Assembly: GCA_963755825.1 (NCBI GenBank)
Contig: CAVWLA010000003.1
Span: forward strand, 1,922,001 to 1,986,000
Direction of reading: 5' to 3'
DNA: 64,000 nucleotides
DNA from: DATBQN01 sp963755825
Lineage (GTDB): Bacteria > Acidobacteriota > Thermoanaerobaculia > Multivoradales > UBA5704
Part shown: positions 8,401-15,434 of the stretch, one piece after another
How positions within the stretch are numbered: the first letter of the stretch is position 1
Layout of the letters: the number at the start of each line of letters is the position of its first letter
The notes under the pieces: model-generated
Database searches by the model: none
What the model saw: the letters and a program-made list of their open reading frames with translations, nothing else
What the model was told of the DNA's origin: nothing
Position numbers and translations under genes: made by a program

Positions 8401-10968
8401 TGCCGATCCCGCGAGTGCTCCCGGCGGCGTCTCCGGGCGCCGGGCGCCGCGGGCGCGCGCCGCCAGCCGCGCCATGGCGACGGCGCAGGCGGCGAGGGTG
8501 AGCAGGCTGATCGCGGCGCCGAGGCCGGCGCGCGGCTCGCGGAAGGCGAGGTCGAGGGAGTGCTCGCCGGCGGGCAGCTCGAGGCCGAGCTGGCAGGCGG
8601 CGGTGGGATAGACGGGCCGCTCGACGCCGTCGACCGCCGCCGCCCAGCCGGGATCGTAGGTCGTCGCGAAGACGAAGAAGGCCGGCGCCGCGGCGCGATA
8701 GCGCAGCAGCAATCGCCCGCCGCGATCCGCCAGAGCGAGAACCGCCGGGGCCGCGTAGGCGACCGTCGCCGGCCGCACGCTCGGCCGCACGCAGTGCTCG
8801 GCGACGGCGAGGTCGTAGCGCTCGAGCCGCGCCACCGCCAGGGCCGAGGCGTAGCTGGGATGGAAGCTCACCCGCCGCGGGAAGCGATAGCGCGGCAGCA
8901 CGAAGGGGTTGGGCACCAGCCGCGCCGGCTGCGGCACGCCGTTCTTCTGCGCCTGCGGGATCCACTCGGCCGCCGGCCGGCGCAGCGCCAGCGCGCCGAC
9001 GTTCCAGGCGCCGAGGAAGCGGTCGGCGAGCTCGGGCGAGCGCTCCTCGGCGTGGAAGACGAAGAGCGCCAGCCGCCCCCACGAGGTGAGCATGAGGTCG
9101 TAGTCCTCGTCGAGCGCATAGGAGAGGCCCCAGAGAGCACCCGACGCCGGCTCGAGGCGTGCCAGCTGCGTGCGCACCACCGAGAGCGCCGGGTTGCCCG
9201 AGCGCAGCACGAGGTCCGGCTCGTCGGTCGGCTGCGGCTCGACATAGAGCCGCTCACCGCGGCCGATCGGGGCGCCTTCGGTACCCGACGCCGAGTGCGC
9301 GAGGAGCGTGCGGGCGAGCGGCGGCGGCACGCGGTAGGCGGCGGCGGGGAGCGTCTGCACCAGCCCATGGCCGTAGTGCCAGAGGTCGACGGCGAGGACC
9401 GCGACGCCGAGGATGGCGAGCGTGCGCTCCGACAGCCGCCCGAAGCGGCAGAGGGCGAAGAGCGCGGCGACCGCGGCGGCGCTCCCGATCGCCGCCAGGG
9501 CCTCGGCATGGAGGGCGGCGACGCCGCGCGCCACCTCCTGCGGCAGCGGGTGCGGCGCGCCGCGGGTGACGACGAGCCAACCGGCGGCGCCCGGCCGGGC
9601 GGCGAGCAGGGCGGCGAGGGCGGCGGCGGCGGCGAGGACGACGAGGGAGACCGCGAGCGGGAAGTCGGCGGCGGCGCGGCGCCCCGCCCGCCGCTCGGCG
9701 AGGAGGTGCTGCCAGCCCAGCGCGCCGGCGAAGATCAGGCCGGCGAGGAGGAGGAGGACGAACTTCTCCGGGTAGCGGAGGAGGGCGAGCCCGGGCACCG
9801 CGCGGCGCAGGAAGCCGTAGAGCGGATCGTGGCGGCCGATGGCGAGGGCGGCGCCGGCGAGCGCCGCCGCCGCCCAGGCGCCGCGGCGAGGCACCGGCCA
9901 GCGCACCAGCGCCGAGAGCCCGAGGATGGCGAGGAGGAGGCCCGGATAGATCGACGGCACGTAGGGGTAGCTGCGGTCGTTGGCGCGCCAGCCGAAATAG
10001 AGACCCTCCTCGACCCGCGCCGGATCGCCGAAGAAGCGCGGCCAGGCGAGCTCGGCGAGGCGGGCCGGCGGCGACGACCAGACGGCGGCGCTCGCCGCTG
10101 GCAGCCCTCCTGCCCGCGCCGAGCCGGCGAGGCGCGCGAGAGTGGGGAGGATCTGCGCCGCGGCGAGCCCCAGCGCCACGGCGACGACGACGATGCCGAC
10201 GAGGACGAGGGCGGCGAGCCGGCGCGTCACCGCGTCGGCCGGTTCCTCAGCCGAGGTGCCGATCGTCCGCGACCTTCCATCGCGGACCGCGGCGCCGGCG
10301 GCGGAGAGCCCGAGACAGACGAGCGCCAGGCCGGCGATGGCGACCGTCGCCGGCTCGCCGTTGAGCATCTGGAGCCCGAGGGCGATGCCGGCGGCGAGCG
10401 CCGCGCGGAGCCTGGCGGATGGCCGCCCGGCGCGCAGCGCGGCGTCGGCCCAGGCGAGCGTCCAGGGGAGCCAGGCTATGCTGCAGAAGAGGGTGAGCGC
10501 CGAGACCAGCGACAGCGCCGCGCCGCCGCCGCTCCAGGCGAGCGCCGCGAGCGCCGCCGCCGGCCGCCCGCCGCCCAGCCGGCGGACGAGCGCGTAGGCG
10601 CCGGCGAAGGCGAGCGCCGCATGGCCGATCACCAGCCAGTTGAGCGCTATCGTGGGCGGCATGGCGAGGGCCAGCCAGGAGGGCGGATAGAAGGCCGCGT
10701 AGTTGGGGTTGGAGAGCAGCGGCTGGCCGCCGTTCAGCCAGGGATTCCACACCGGCGGCCCGAGCGCCGCGAGGCGCGCGAAGGCGGCGCGCAGGGGCAG
10801 GTGAAAGAGGGCGATGTCGCGGTTGGCGAGGGCGCGGTCGCCCGGCGCGAGCGGCGCGAAGAGCGCGGCGAGCCAGGCGGCGGCGAGGAGCGCGACGGCG
10901 GAGCCGCCCGCCGTCCAGCCGGCGAGCCGGGGCGCGCGGCGAGCGCTCAGCGGTCCGCGGTCGCCCAC
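8398..10968 (-). CDS. YfhO-like polytopic membrane protein
   Basis: 856 aa. The N-terminal about 480 residues hold a dozen or more hydrophobic helices. They include the segment DIALFHLPLRAAFARLA followed by PVWNPWLNGGQPLL, typical of the YfhO family (GT-C-like fold; in Bacillus YfhO acts in lipoteichoic acid glycosylation). The C-terminal about 350 residues are mostly extracytoplasmic, with FFVFATTYDPGWAAAVDG and a last membrane helix, again the YfhO pattern. The natural substrate is unknown. The ATG overlaps the end of the methyltransferase gene by 22 nt and the stop is 12 nt before pilD, so it lies in one operon. A role in cell-surface glycan or pilin glycosylation is possible but not shown. 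Confidence 0.72.
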   Translation of the reverse strand: MGDRGPLSARRAPRLAGWTAGGSAVALLAAAWLAALFAPLAPGDRALANRDIALFHLPLRAAFARLAALGPPVWNPWLNGGQPLLSNPNYAAFYPPSWLALAMPPTIALNWLVIGHAALAFAGAYALVRRLGGGRPAAALAALAWSGGGAALSLVSALTLFCSIAWLPWTLAWADAALRAGRPSARLRAALAAGIALGLQMLNGEPATVAIAGLALVCLGLSAAGAAVRDGRSRTIGTSAEEPADAVTRRLAALVLVGIVVVAVALGLAAAQILPTLARLAGSARAGGLPAASAAVWSSPPARLAELAWPRFFGDPARVEEGLYFGWRANDRSYPYVPSIYPGLLLAILGLSALVRWPVPRRGAWAAAALAGAALAIGRHDPLYGFLRRAVPGLALLRYPEKFVLLLLAGLIFAGALGWQHLLAERRAGRRAAADFPLAVSLVVLAAAAALAALLAARPGAAGWLVVTRGAPHPLPQEVARGVAALHAEALAAIGSAAAVAALFALCRFGRLSERTLAILGVAVLAVDLWHYGHGLVQTLPAAAYRVPPPLARTLLAHSASGTEGAPIGRGERLYVEPQPTDEPDLVLRSGNPALSVVRTQLARLEPASGALWGLSYALDEDYDLMLTSWGRLALFVFHAEERSPELADRFLGAWNVGALALRRPAAEWIPQAQKNGVPQPARLVPNPFVLPRYRFPRRVSFHPSYASALAVARLERYDLAVAEHCVRPSVRPATVAYAAPAVLALADRGGRLLLRYRAAAPAFFVFATTYDPGWAAAVDGVERPVYPTAACQLGLELPAGEHSLDLAFREPRAGLGAAISLLTLAACAVAMARLAARARGARRPETPPGALAGSA

Positions 10969-11543
10969 ATGTTGAGCCCGAGCTCGAAGTAGCCGGAGCG
11001 GATCTTCGCCATCGGGAAGTCCGCCTTGCCGAAGTACCAGCCGAGGAGCGCCTGGGTATAGGCGTAGACGTGCTCCTCGATCTCCTCGGCGGAGACCAGG
11101 CCGCTCCTCGCCATCCAGTGGAGGAGCCCGTCCGACCAGGGAGCCGGCGTGGTGATGACGACGCGGCCGCCCGGCGCGAGCACCCGGCGCACCTCGCTCA
11201 GCAGCTGCACCAGGCTGGTCGGATCGAGATGCTCGACGACGGCGAGCAGGGTGACGGCGCTGAAATGCCCGTCGTCGAGCGGCAGCTTCGGCGCCGCGTT
11301 GAGATCGAGCGTGTGCCAGGCGATGTCGGCGCTCGCCGTCGCCGGCGGCAGCTGGTCGATCGCCACCTTCTCGCGGAACGAGGTGTGGGAGAGAAAGTAC
11401 GGGAACGAGCCGCAGCCGATGTCGAGGATGCGGCCGTGGCGCAGCTCGTCGGGGATGAGGCGGTTGGCCTGGCGCGCCCGGCGCTTCGCCAGGTACGGCT
11501 CGAGCAAACCCTTGCCGCGGGTGTAGCGCCCTGCCTCGGTCAT
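10947..11543 (-). CDS. class I SAM-dependent methyltransferase
   Basis: 198 aa. The Rossmann motif I ILDIGCGSFPYFL (about residues 38-50) is the S-adenosylmethionine site. Then come a motif II acidic loop in DDGHFSAVTLLAVVEHLDP and LLSEVRRVLAPGGRVVITTP, the usual motifs for small-molecule or lipid/sugar methyltransferases. I chose the ATG that gives MTEAGRYTRG; the open frame continues upstream into low-complexity sequence. There is no ribosome site, but TATGAT lies nine bases before the ATG. First gene of the run methyltransferase, YfhO-like, pilD, kinase. The substrate cannot be told from sequence. Confidence 0.8.
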   Translation of the reverse strand: MTEAGRYTRGKGLLEPYLAKRRARQANRLIPDELRHGRILDIGCGSFPYFLSHTSFREKVAIDQLPPATASADIAWHTLDLNAAPKLPLDDGHFSAVTLLAVVEHLDPTSLVQLLSEVRRVLAPGGRVVITTPAPWSDGLLHWMARSGLVSAEEIEEHVYAYTQALLGWYFGKADFPMAKIRSGYFELGLNMWATADR

Positions 11544-11552
11544 GGGATCGGG

Positions 11553-11558
11553 ATCATA
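11553..11558 (-). promoter_or_regulatory. candidate -10 box, methyltransferase gene
   Basis: TATGAT placed nine bases before the ATG, so transcription would begin within about two bases of the start codon. The -35 is not evident. Confidence 0.4.
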
Positions 11559-11625
11559 TCCGACGGGTCGGGAGGAGAGACCCGGCGGGGTCGCCGCGCG
11601 GCTCGCGACGGCACAGGAAGAAAGA

Positions 11626-11659
11626 CCTTCCGGCACGGCCGCGGAGCCGTGCCGGAAGG
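11626..11659 (-). terminator. hairpin terminator of the first pilin gene
   Basis: Perfect 14-bp stem (11626-11639 with 11646-11659) and a six-base loop. It sits just after the pilin stop codon on the minus strand and is followed there by a T-rich run (CTTTCTT). This is a typical intrinsic terminator. Confidence 0.75.
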
Positions 11660-11665
11660 GAGGCC

Positions 11666-12193
11666 CTACGGCGTGACTTTCTGCGGCCAGCGCACGAAGA
11701 AGCCGTCGGCCCAAACGATGTCCCGATCGTAATCCGTGGGGTCGAAAGAGCTCACCGTGTAGGTGGCGCTGTCGTCGACGCCGTCGCGGCCCGGGCTGCG
11801 GATCGCCATCACCTGCTGGGCGGCAGGATCGGCGAACTGCAGGTAGAACTCATAGGGTCGCTTCCAGCCGTCGAGCGGCGGCACCGTCTGCAGGTACTCC
11901 GGCACCAGCACGGTGGTGAGCTCCGCCGCCGTGTGCAGTGTGCCGTAGTTGCTCATCACCACGGTCGAGGTGCCGCTGGCACCCGCCGCTGCGGCGCCCA
12001 CCTGGTCGGTGAGCCACGACAGCATCGCGGTCCCCGTGATGCGCATGTCGGCGAGGGTGCGCTTCTGCTTCGCCTTCTGGAACGCATCGAGCAGATTGGG
12101 GATGAGCATCGCCGCGATGAGACCGATGATGGCGATCACGATCAGCAACTCAATCAGAGTGAATCCAGACTGCAGAGAGCGCCTGTAGCGCAT
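11666..12193 (-). CDS. GspG-like type IV pilin, copy 1
   Basis: 175 aa. Leader MRYRRSLQSG, then FTLIELLIVIAIIGLIAAMLIPNLL, the classical prepilin helix. The globular domain has the GspG-type signatures DGWKRPYEFYL and a C-terminal DIVWADGFFVRWP. It shares the overall design and many segments (AKQKRTLADMR, SWLTDQVGAAAAG, VLVPEYLQ) with the two pilins 2-3 kb upstream, but diverges far more than they do from each other. Probably a major pilin or pseudopilin subunit processed by PilD. Strong ribosome site GGGAGGG nine bases before ATG. It forms its own unit, with a sigma-54 promoter 39 nt upstream and a terminator immediately downstream. Confidence 0.88.
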   Translation of the reverse strand: MRYRRSLQSGFTLIELLIVIAIIGLIAAMLIPNLLDAFQKAKQKRTLADMRITGTAMLSWLTDQVGAAAAGASGTSTVVMSNYGTLHTAAELTTVLVPEYLQTVPPLDGWKRPYEFYLQFADPAAQQVMAIRSPGRDGVDDSATYTVSSFDPTDYDRDIVWADGFFVRWPQKVTP

Positions 12194-12231
12194 CGTCTAT
12201 CCCTCCCAAGAGCCCGTGAATTAGCTCTAAC

Positions 12232-12247
12232 TTCAAATGCTGTGCCA
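12232..12247 (-). promoter_or_regulatory. sigma-54 (-24/-12) promoter of pilin copy 1
   Basis: TGGCACA-N4-TTGAA on the minus strand. It has an exact -24 GG and correct -12 spacing; the -12 reads GA instead of the usual GC. It ends 38 nt before the pilin ATG, leaving room for the leader and the ribosome site. Pilin genes are classic sigma-54 targets. Confidence 0.75.
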
Positions 12248-12369
12248 GCGATGGGTCGGGAGGCGAACACGTAGATTCAGAGGGTTACGGGGCAGCGCGG
12301 CGGCGGGGTGAAAAAAAGAGTCACTCCGAGAGCAATGGCTTGTCACCCCCGCGCCGAGGCATCAGCGAA

Positions 12370-12391
12370 CTCATGCACAATCATGCATGAG
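12370..12391. other. 8-bp inverted repeat after the M20 peptidase gene
   Basis: CTCATGCA and its complement flank a six-base spacer, in the gap between the M20 gene and the pilin copy 1 promoter. It could be a weak terminator for the peptidase gene or a regulator site; no T-run follows. Confidence 0.3.
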
Positions 12392-12413
12392 ATGTGCTCC
12401 GGCCGAGCGGCTC

Positions 12414-13805
12414 TCAGGGCGCCGCCGCGTAGGCGGCGATGGCGAGGCGCATGCGCTCGACGCCGCGGTCGAAGGCGGCGAGCGGGATGCGCTCGTCGAC
12501 GCCGTGGATGCCGGCCGAGTCGGCGGCTTCGAGGGCGAACGGCGAGATGCCGTAGGCGGCGATGCCGCGCTCGCGGAAGAAGCGCGAATCGGTGAAGCCG
12601 GGCACCATCGCCGGCACCACCGGCGCCTCGGCGCCGAGCACGCGGGCGAAGGCGGCATAGAGGCGGCCGGCGGCCGGCGACGGCGCGGCGGGCGGCGCGG
12701 TGAGCAGGAGCTTGACCTCGATCTCGCGGCCGAGCGCCCGCTCGATGGCCGCCTGGAAGGCTCTGCCGTCGGTGTCCGGCAGCAGCCGCACGTCGAGCAG
12801 CGCGTGCGCCGCGGCGGGGATCACGTTGATGCGGTCGCCGGCCTCGAGCTCGGTCACCTGGATGGTGTCGAGAAAGAGGTTCGCCATGCCGGGGAGGAGA
12901 AAGGTGCGCGGACCGCTGTCGCCGATCCAGCGGTCGATGTGGCCGAAGACGTCCCTCCAGTGCGGGTTGCTGAGCGGCGCCATGGCGGCGAGGTAGGCGC
13001 GCGCCGGCGCCGAGACCCGCCAGCGCGGCGGCAGGGCGAGGAGGCGCGCCAGACCTTCGATGAGCTGATGGATGGCGCTCGCCGGGTTGAGCGACGAGGC
13101 GTGGCCGCCGCGTCCGTCGGCCTCGAGGGTGAGCCAGAGCGGCCGCTTCTGCGCCACCTCGATCCCCCACCAGAGGAGGCGCCCGTCGGCCATCTGGTTG
13201 CGGCCGCCCTCTCCCACCACGGCCTCGACGCCGGCGAAGAGCTCCGGGCGATGGGCGAGCAGCCAGGCGGTGCCCTCGCCGCCGCCGCTCTCCTCGTCGG
13301 CGACGGCGAGGAAGATCACGTCGCGCCCGCGCGGGCCGCCGCGGCGCTTCAAGTCGACGAAGGCGGCGAGCTCGGCGACGCCGAGGCTCTTGTCGTCGAG
13401 CGCGCCGCGCCCCCACAGCCGGCCGTCCTTCTGCAGGCCGGAGAACGGCGGCACGCTCCAGCCCGGGCCCGGCGCCACGACGTCGATGTGATGGAGGAGG
13501 AGGACGGCGCGGCCGCCGCTCGCCGGCGCCGTCAGGCGCGCCCACAGGCTGACGCGGTGCGCCGCGGACTCGACACGGCGCGACGGGATGCCGGCGCGGC
13601 CGAGGATGCCGGCGAGGTAGTCGGCGGCCTTCCCTTCGTTGCCCGGCGGATTGGTGGTGTCGATCTGCAGGTATGCGGAGAGCCAGCGCGCCGGCTCGGA
13701 GAGGCCGGCCGCGCCTGCTGGCGCCGCCGCGGCCGGCGGCGATCCCGGCGCGCCGACGAGAGCGAGGGCGGCGAGCGACAGCGCGAGGGACCGCAGGCTC
13801 GGCAT
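12414..13805 (-). CDS. secreted M20-family metallopeptidase A
   Basis: 463 aa. Signal peptide at residues 1-28 (RSLALSLAALALVGAP, then Ala-rich). The zinc-dependent M20 core is complete: HHIDVV (His106, Asp108), bridging Asp in RGALDDKS, general base and ligand Glu pair in ADEESGGGEGT (about 171-172), and the final ligand His in GIHGVDERIP. A lid/dimerisation domain lies between. M20 enzymes are carboxypeptidases or aminoacylases; the substrate is not predictable, but the protein should act in the periplasm. It is sandwiched between pilin genes. I used the ATG that gives the signal peptide; it lacks a ribosome site and has TAGATT eight bases upstream. Confidence 0.85.
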   Translation of the reverse strand: MPSLRSLALSLAALALVGAPGSPPAAAAPAGAAGLSEPARWLSAYLQIDTTNPPGNEGKAADYLAGILGRAGIPSRRVESAAHRVSLWARLTAPASGGRAVLLLHHIDVVAPGPGWSVPPFSGLQKDGRLWGRGALDDKSLGVAELAAFVDLKRRGGPRGRDVIFLAVADEESGGGEGTAWLLAHRPELFAGVEAVVGEGGRNQMADGRLLWWGIEVAQKRPLWLTLEADGRGGHASSLNPASAIHQLIEGLARLLALPPRWRVSAPARAYLAAMAPLSNPHWRDVFGHIDRWIGDSGPRTFLLPGMANLFLDTIQVTELEAGDRINVIPAAAHALLDVRLLPDTDGRAFQAAIERALGREIEVKLLLTAPPAAPSPAAGRLYAAFARVLGAEAPVVPAMVPGFTDSRFFRERGIAAYGISPFALEAADSAGIHGVDERIPLAAFDRGVERMRLAIAAYAAAP

Positions 13806-13813
13806 GGCGGAGG

Positions 13814-13819
13814 AATCTA
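13814..13819 (-). promoter_or_regulatory. candidate -10 box, M20 peptidase A
   Basis: TAGATT eight bases before ATG; the intervening bases (CCTCCGCC) are not a ribosome site. Confidence 0.45.
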
Positions 13820-13851
13820 GCATTCGGGCCGCGGGCTCGGCACCAAAGCAA

Positions 13852-13874
13852 AGGGCGCCCACTCGGGGCGCCCT
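13852..13874 (-). terminator. hairpin terminator of pilin copy 2
   Basis: AGGGCGCCC pairs with GGGCGCCCT around a five-base loop, 25 nt after the pilin stop. It is followed on the minus strand by TTGCTTTG. The same stem occurs after pilin copy 3. Confidence 0.7.
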
Positions 13875-13899
13875 CGCTCGCTGCCGATGACGGTGCGTT

Positions 13900-14436
13900 C
13901 TACGGGGTCGCCTTCTGCGGCCAGCGGACGAAGAAGCCGTCGGCCCAGACGATGTCCTGGTCGTAGTCGGTGGGATCGAACGAGGTCACCGTGTAGGTGG
14001 TGCCGATCGGCGAGTTGTCGCGGCCGTAGCTGCGGATCGCCATGACGTGCTTGGCGAGCGGGTTGGCCGTGTTGAGGTAATAGTTGAAGGGGTGCTTCCA
14101 GCCGTCGAGCACCGGCACCTGCTGCAGGTACTGGGGAACGAGGACGGTGGTGAGCGTGTCGCCGGTCTGCGAGGTGCCGCCGTTGTACTGGGTGAGGTCG
14201 ACGTCGCCGGTGCCGGCGGCGCCCGCGGCGGCCGCGCCGACCTGGTCGGTCAGCCACGAGAACAGCGCCGTGCCGGCGTTGCGCATGTCGGCGACGGTCC
14301 GCTTCTGCTTCGCCTTCTGGAGGGCGTCGAGGAAGTTCGGGATCAAGAGGGCCGCGATGATGCCGATGATCGCAACGACGATGAGCAGCTCGATGAGGGT
14401 GAATCCCTTCTCCCGCTTCCGCAATTTGGTCAGCAT
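13900..14436 (-). CDS. GspG-like type IV pilin, copy 2
   Basis: 178 aa. Leader MLTKLRKREKG, then FTLIELLIVVAIIGIIAALLIPNFL. The globular domain holds DGWKHPFNYYLN, AIRSYGRDN and DIVWADGFFVRWP, as in GspG/T2SSG-type subunits. After the leader it differs from copy 3 at only a few positions (SQTG/AQTG, QQVP/QTVP, FNYY/FDYY). The start at 14436 follows a strong GGAGGG site; an upstream ATG would add six residues and overlap that site. Monocistronic, with a sigma-54 promoter 72 nt upstream and a terminator. Expected to be secreted, cleaved by PilD and assembled into a fibre. Confidence 0.88.
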   Translation of the reverse strand: MLTKLRKREKGFTLIELLIVVAIIGIIAALLIPNFLDALQKAKQKRTVADMRNAGTALFSWLTDQVGAAAAGAAGTGDVDLTQYNGGTSQTGDTLTTVLVPQYLQQVPVLDGWKHPFNYYLNTANPLAKHVMAIRSYGRDNSPIGTTYTVTSFDPTDYDQDIVWADGFFVRWPQKATP

Positions 14437-14508
14437 TCTGTTCCCTCCGCGCAAGGGCGCAACGGTTGTGTCCAGGGTCGATTCCTCTGGAGTGTCACCA
14501 GGCCTAAG

Positions 14509-14524
14509 AGCAGGCTCCGTGCCA
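14509..14524 (-). promoter_or_regulatory. sigma-54 promoter of pilin copy 2
   Basis: TGGCACG-N4-CTGCT on the minus strand: a perfect -24 heptamer and -12 GC at the correct distance. It lies 72 nt before the chosen ATG. Confidence 0.8.
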
Positions 14525-14540
14525 GCCTCGCCACAGCGGT

Positions 14541-14611
14541 AAACCCTTTGTTTTCAGTGGCTATGCAGGGATGCGAGACAATCTTTGACAGTCGCCGGAC
14601 AAGTTTCTGTC
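14541..14611 (-). promoter_or_regulatory. possible activator region of pilin copy 2
   Basis: Upstream of the sigma-54 promoter. It holds the conserved 16-mer shared with copy 3 and a cluster of TGTC/GACA tetramers (14577, 14587, 14598, 14608). TGTC-containing boxes bind PilR at pilin promoters in Pseudomonas; the assignment here is by analogy only. Confidence 0.4.
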
Positions 14612-14636
14612 AAGCCTTGCGACGCCACTAAAAGCG

Positions 14637-14660
14637 AAGGGCGCCCACTCGGGCGCCCTT
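14637..14660 (-). terminator. hairpin terminator of pilin copy 3
   Basis: AAGGGCGCCC pairs with GGGCGCCCTT around a four-base loop, then CGCTTTTAG on the minus strand. Confidence 0.75.
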
Positions 14661-14686
14661 TCCTTGGTGAGCCGCTGGAGCGGAGT

Positions 14687-15223
14687 CTACGGGGTCGCCT
14701 TCTGCGGCCAGCGGACGAAGAAGCCGTCGGCCCAGACGATGTCCTGGTCGTAGTCGGTCGGATCGAACGAGGTCACCGTGTAGGTGGTGCCGATCGGCGA
14801 GTTGTCGCGGCCGTAGCTGCGGATCGCCATCACGTGCTTGGCGAGCGGATTCGCCGTGTTGAGGTAATAGTCGAACGGATGCTTCCAGCCGTCGAGCACC
14901 GGCACCGTCTGCAGGTACTGCGGAACGAGGACGGTGGTGAGCGTGTCGCCGGTCTGCGCCGTGCCGCCGTTGTACTGGGTGAGGTCGACGTCGCCGGTGC
15001 CGGCGGCGCCCGCCGCGGCCGCGCCGACCTGGTCGGTCAGCCACGAGAACAGCGCCGTGCCGGCGTTGCGCATGTCGGCGACGGTCCGCTTCTGCTTCGC
15101 CTTCTGGAGAGCGTCGAGGAAGTTCGGAATCAAGAGAGCCGCGATAATTCCGATGATCGCCACGACGATCAGCAGCTCGATGAGCGTGAACCCCTTCTCC
15201 CGCCTCCGGAGCCTAGTGATCAT
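14687..15223 (-). CDS. GspG-like type IV pilin, copy 3
   Basis: 178 aa, the near-twin of the preceding copy. Leader MITRLRRREKG, same prepilin helix, same DGWKHPFDYYLN and DIVWADGFFVRWP motifs. An upstream ATG (15232) abuts the ribosome site GAGGAG and is therefore unlikely; the ATG at 15223 has that site nine bases upstream and gives the same length as copy 2. Possible roles for the pair are gene dosage for a major pilin or two alternative subunits. Variation is concentrated in the leader and a few surface-type positions. Confidence 0.88.
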   Translation of the reverse strand: MITRLRRREKGFTLIELLIVVAIIGIIAALLIPNFLDALQKAKQKRTVADMRNAGTALFSWLTDQVGAAAAGAAGTGDVDLTQYNGGTAQTGDTLTTVLVPQYLQTVPVLDGWKHPFDYYLNTANPLAKHVMAIRSYGRDNSPIGTTYTVTSFDPTDYDQDIVWADGFFVRWPQKATP

Positions 15224-15301
15224 TTCTTGCATCTCCTCTGGAATCTGCCTTTCGCACCCGGTGGTTCATTCCACCGGCCTTTGCGCCCCGTCGACCATTC
15301 C

Positions 15302-15317
15302 AGCAGCGTCTGTGCCA
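15302..15317 (-). promoter_or_regulatory. sigma-54 promoter of pilin copy 3
   Basis: TGGCACA-N4-CTGCT with the GG-N10-GC geometry, 78 nt before the chosen ATG. Confidence 0.8.
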
Positions 15318-15333
15318 GAGGCTCATCACCAGC

Positions 15334-15405
15334 AAACCCTTTGTTTTCAATACCGACGCCCCGTGCTTCGACAATTTTTGACATGCGTGACTGGCGATAA
15401 GTGTC
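15334..15405 (-). promoter_or_regulatory. possible activator region of pilin copy 3
   Basis: Carries the 16-mer shared with copy 2 (15334-15349) and GACA/TGTC boxes at 15370, 15380 and 15402. It sits at the distance expected for an enhancer of the sigma-54 promoter. Confidence 0.4.
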
Positions 15406-15434
15406 ATCGCGCCGGGCGTCCGGCGCGAGCCGGC

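Larger units (their letters stand above)
13852..15349 (-). repeat. tandem duplication covering pilin copies 2 and 3
   Basis: Two units of about 700-760 nt: 13852-14556 and 14637-15349. Each has the GGGCGCCC terminator stem, an almost identical 178-codon pilin gene, a sigma-54 promoter and an identical upstream 16-mer (AAACCCTTTGTTTTCA on the plus strand, at 14541-14556 and 15334-15349). The spacing and shared flanks point to one recent unequal-crossover duplication rather than independent acquisition. Confidence 0.85.

Noticed and set aside
11666..15223. A type II secretion system
   Set aside because: The pilins are GspG-like, but no secretin, GspE, GspF or other secretion component is in the window; the other pilus genes are of the type IV pilus kind.
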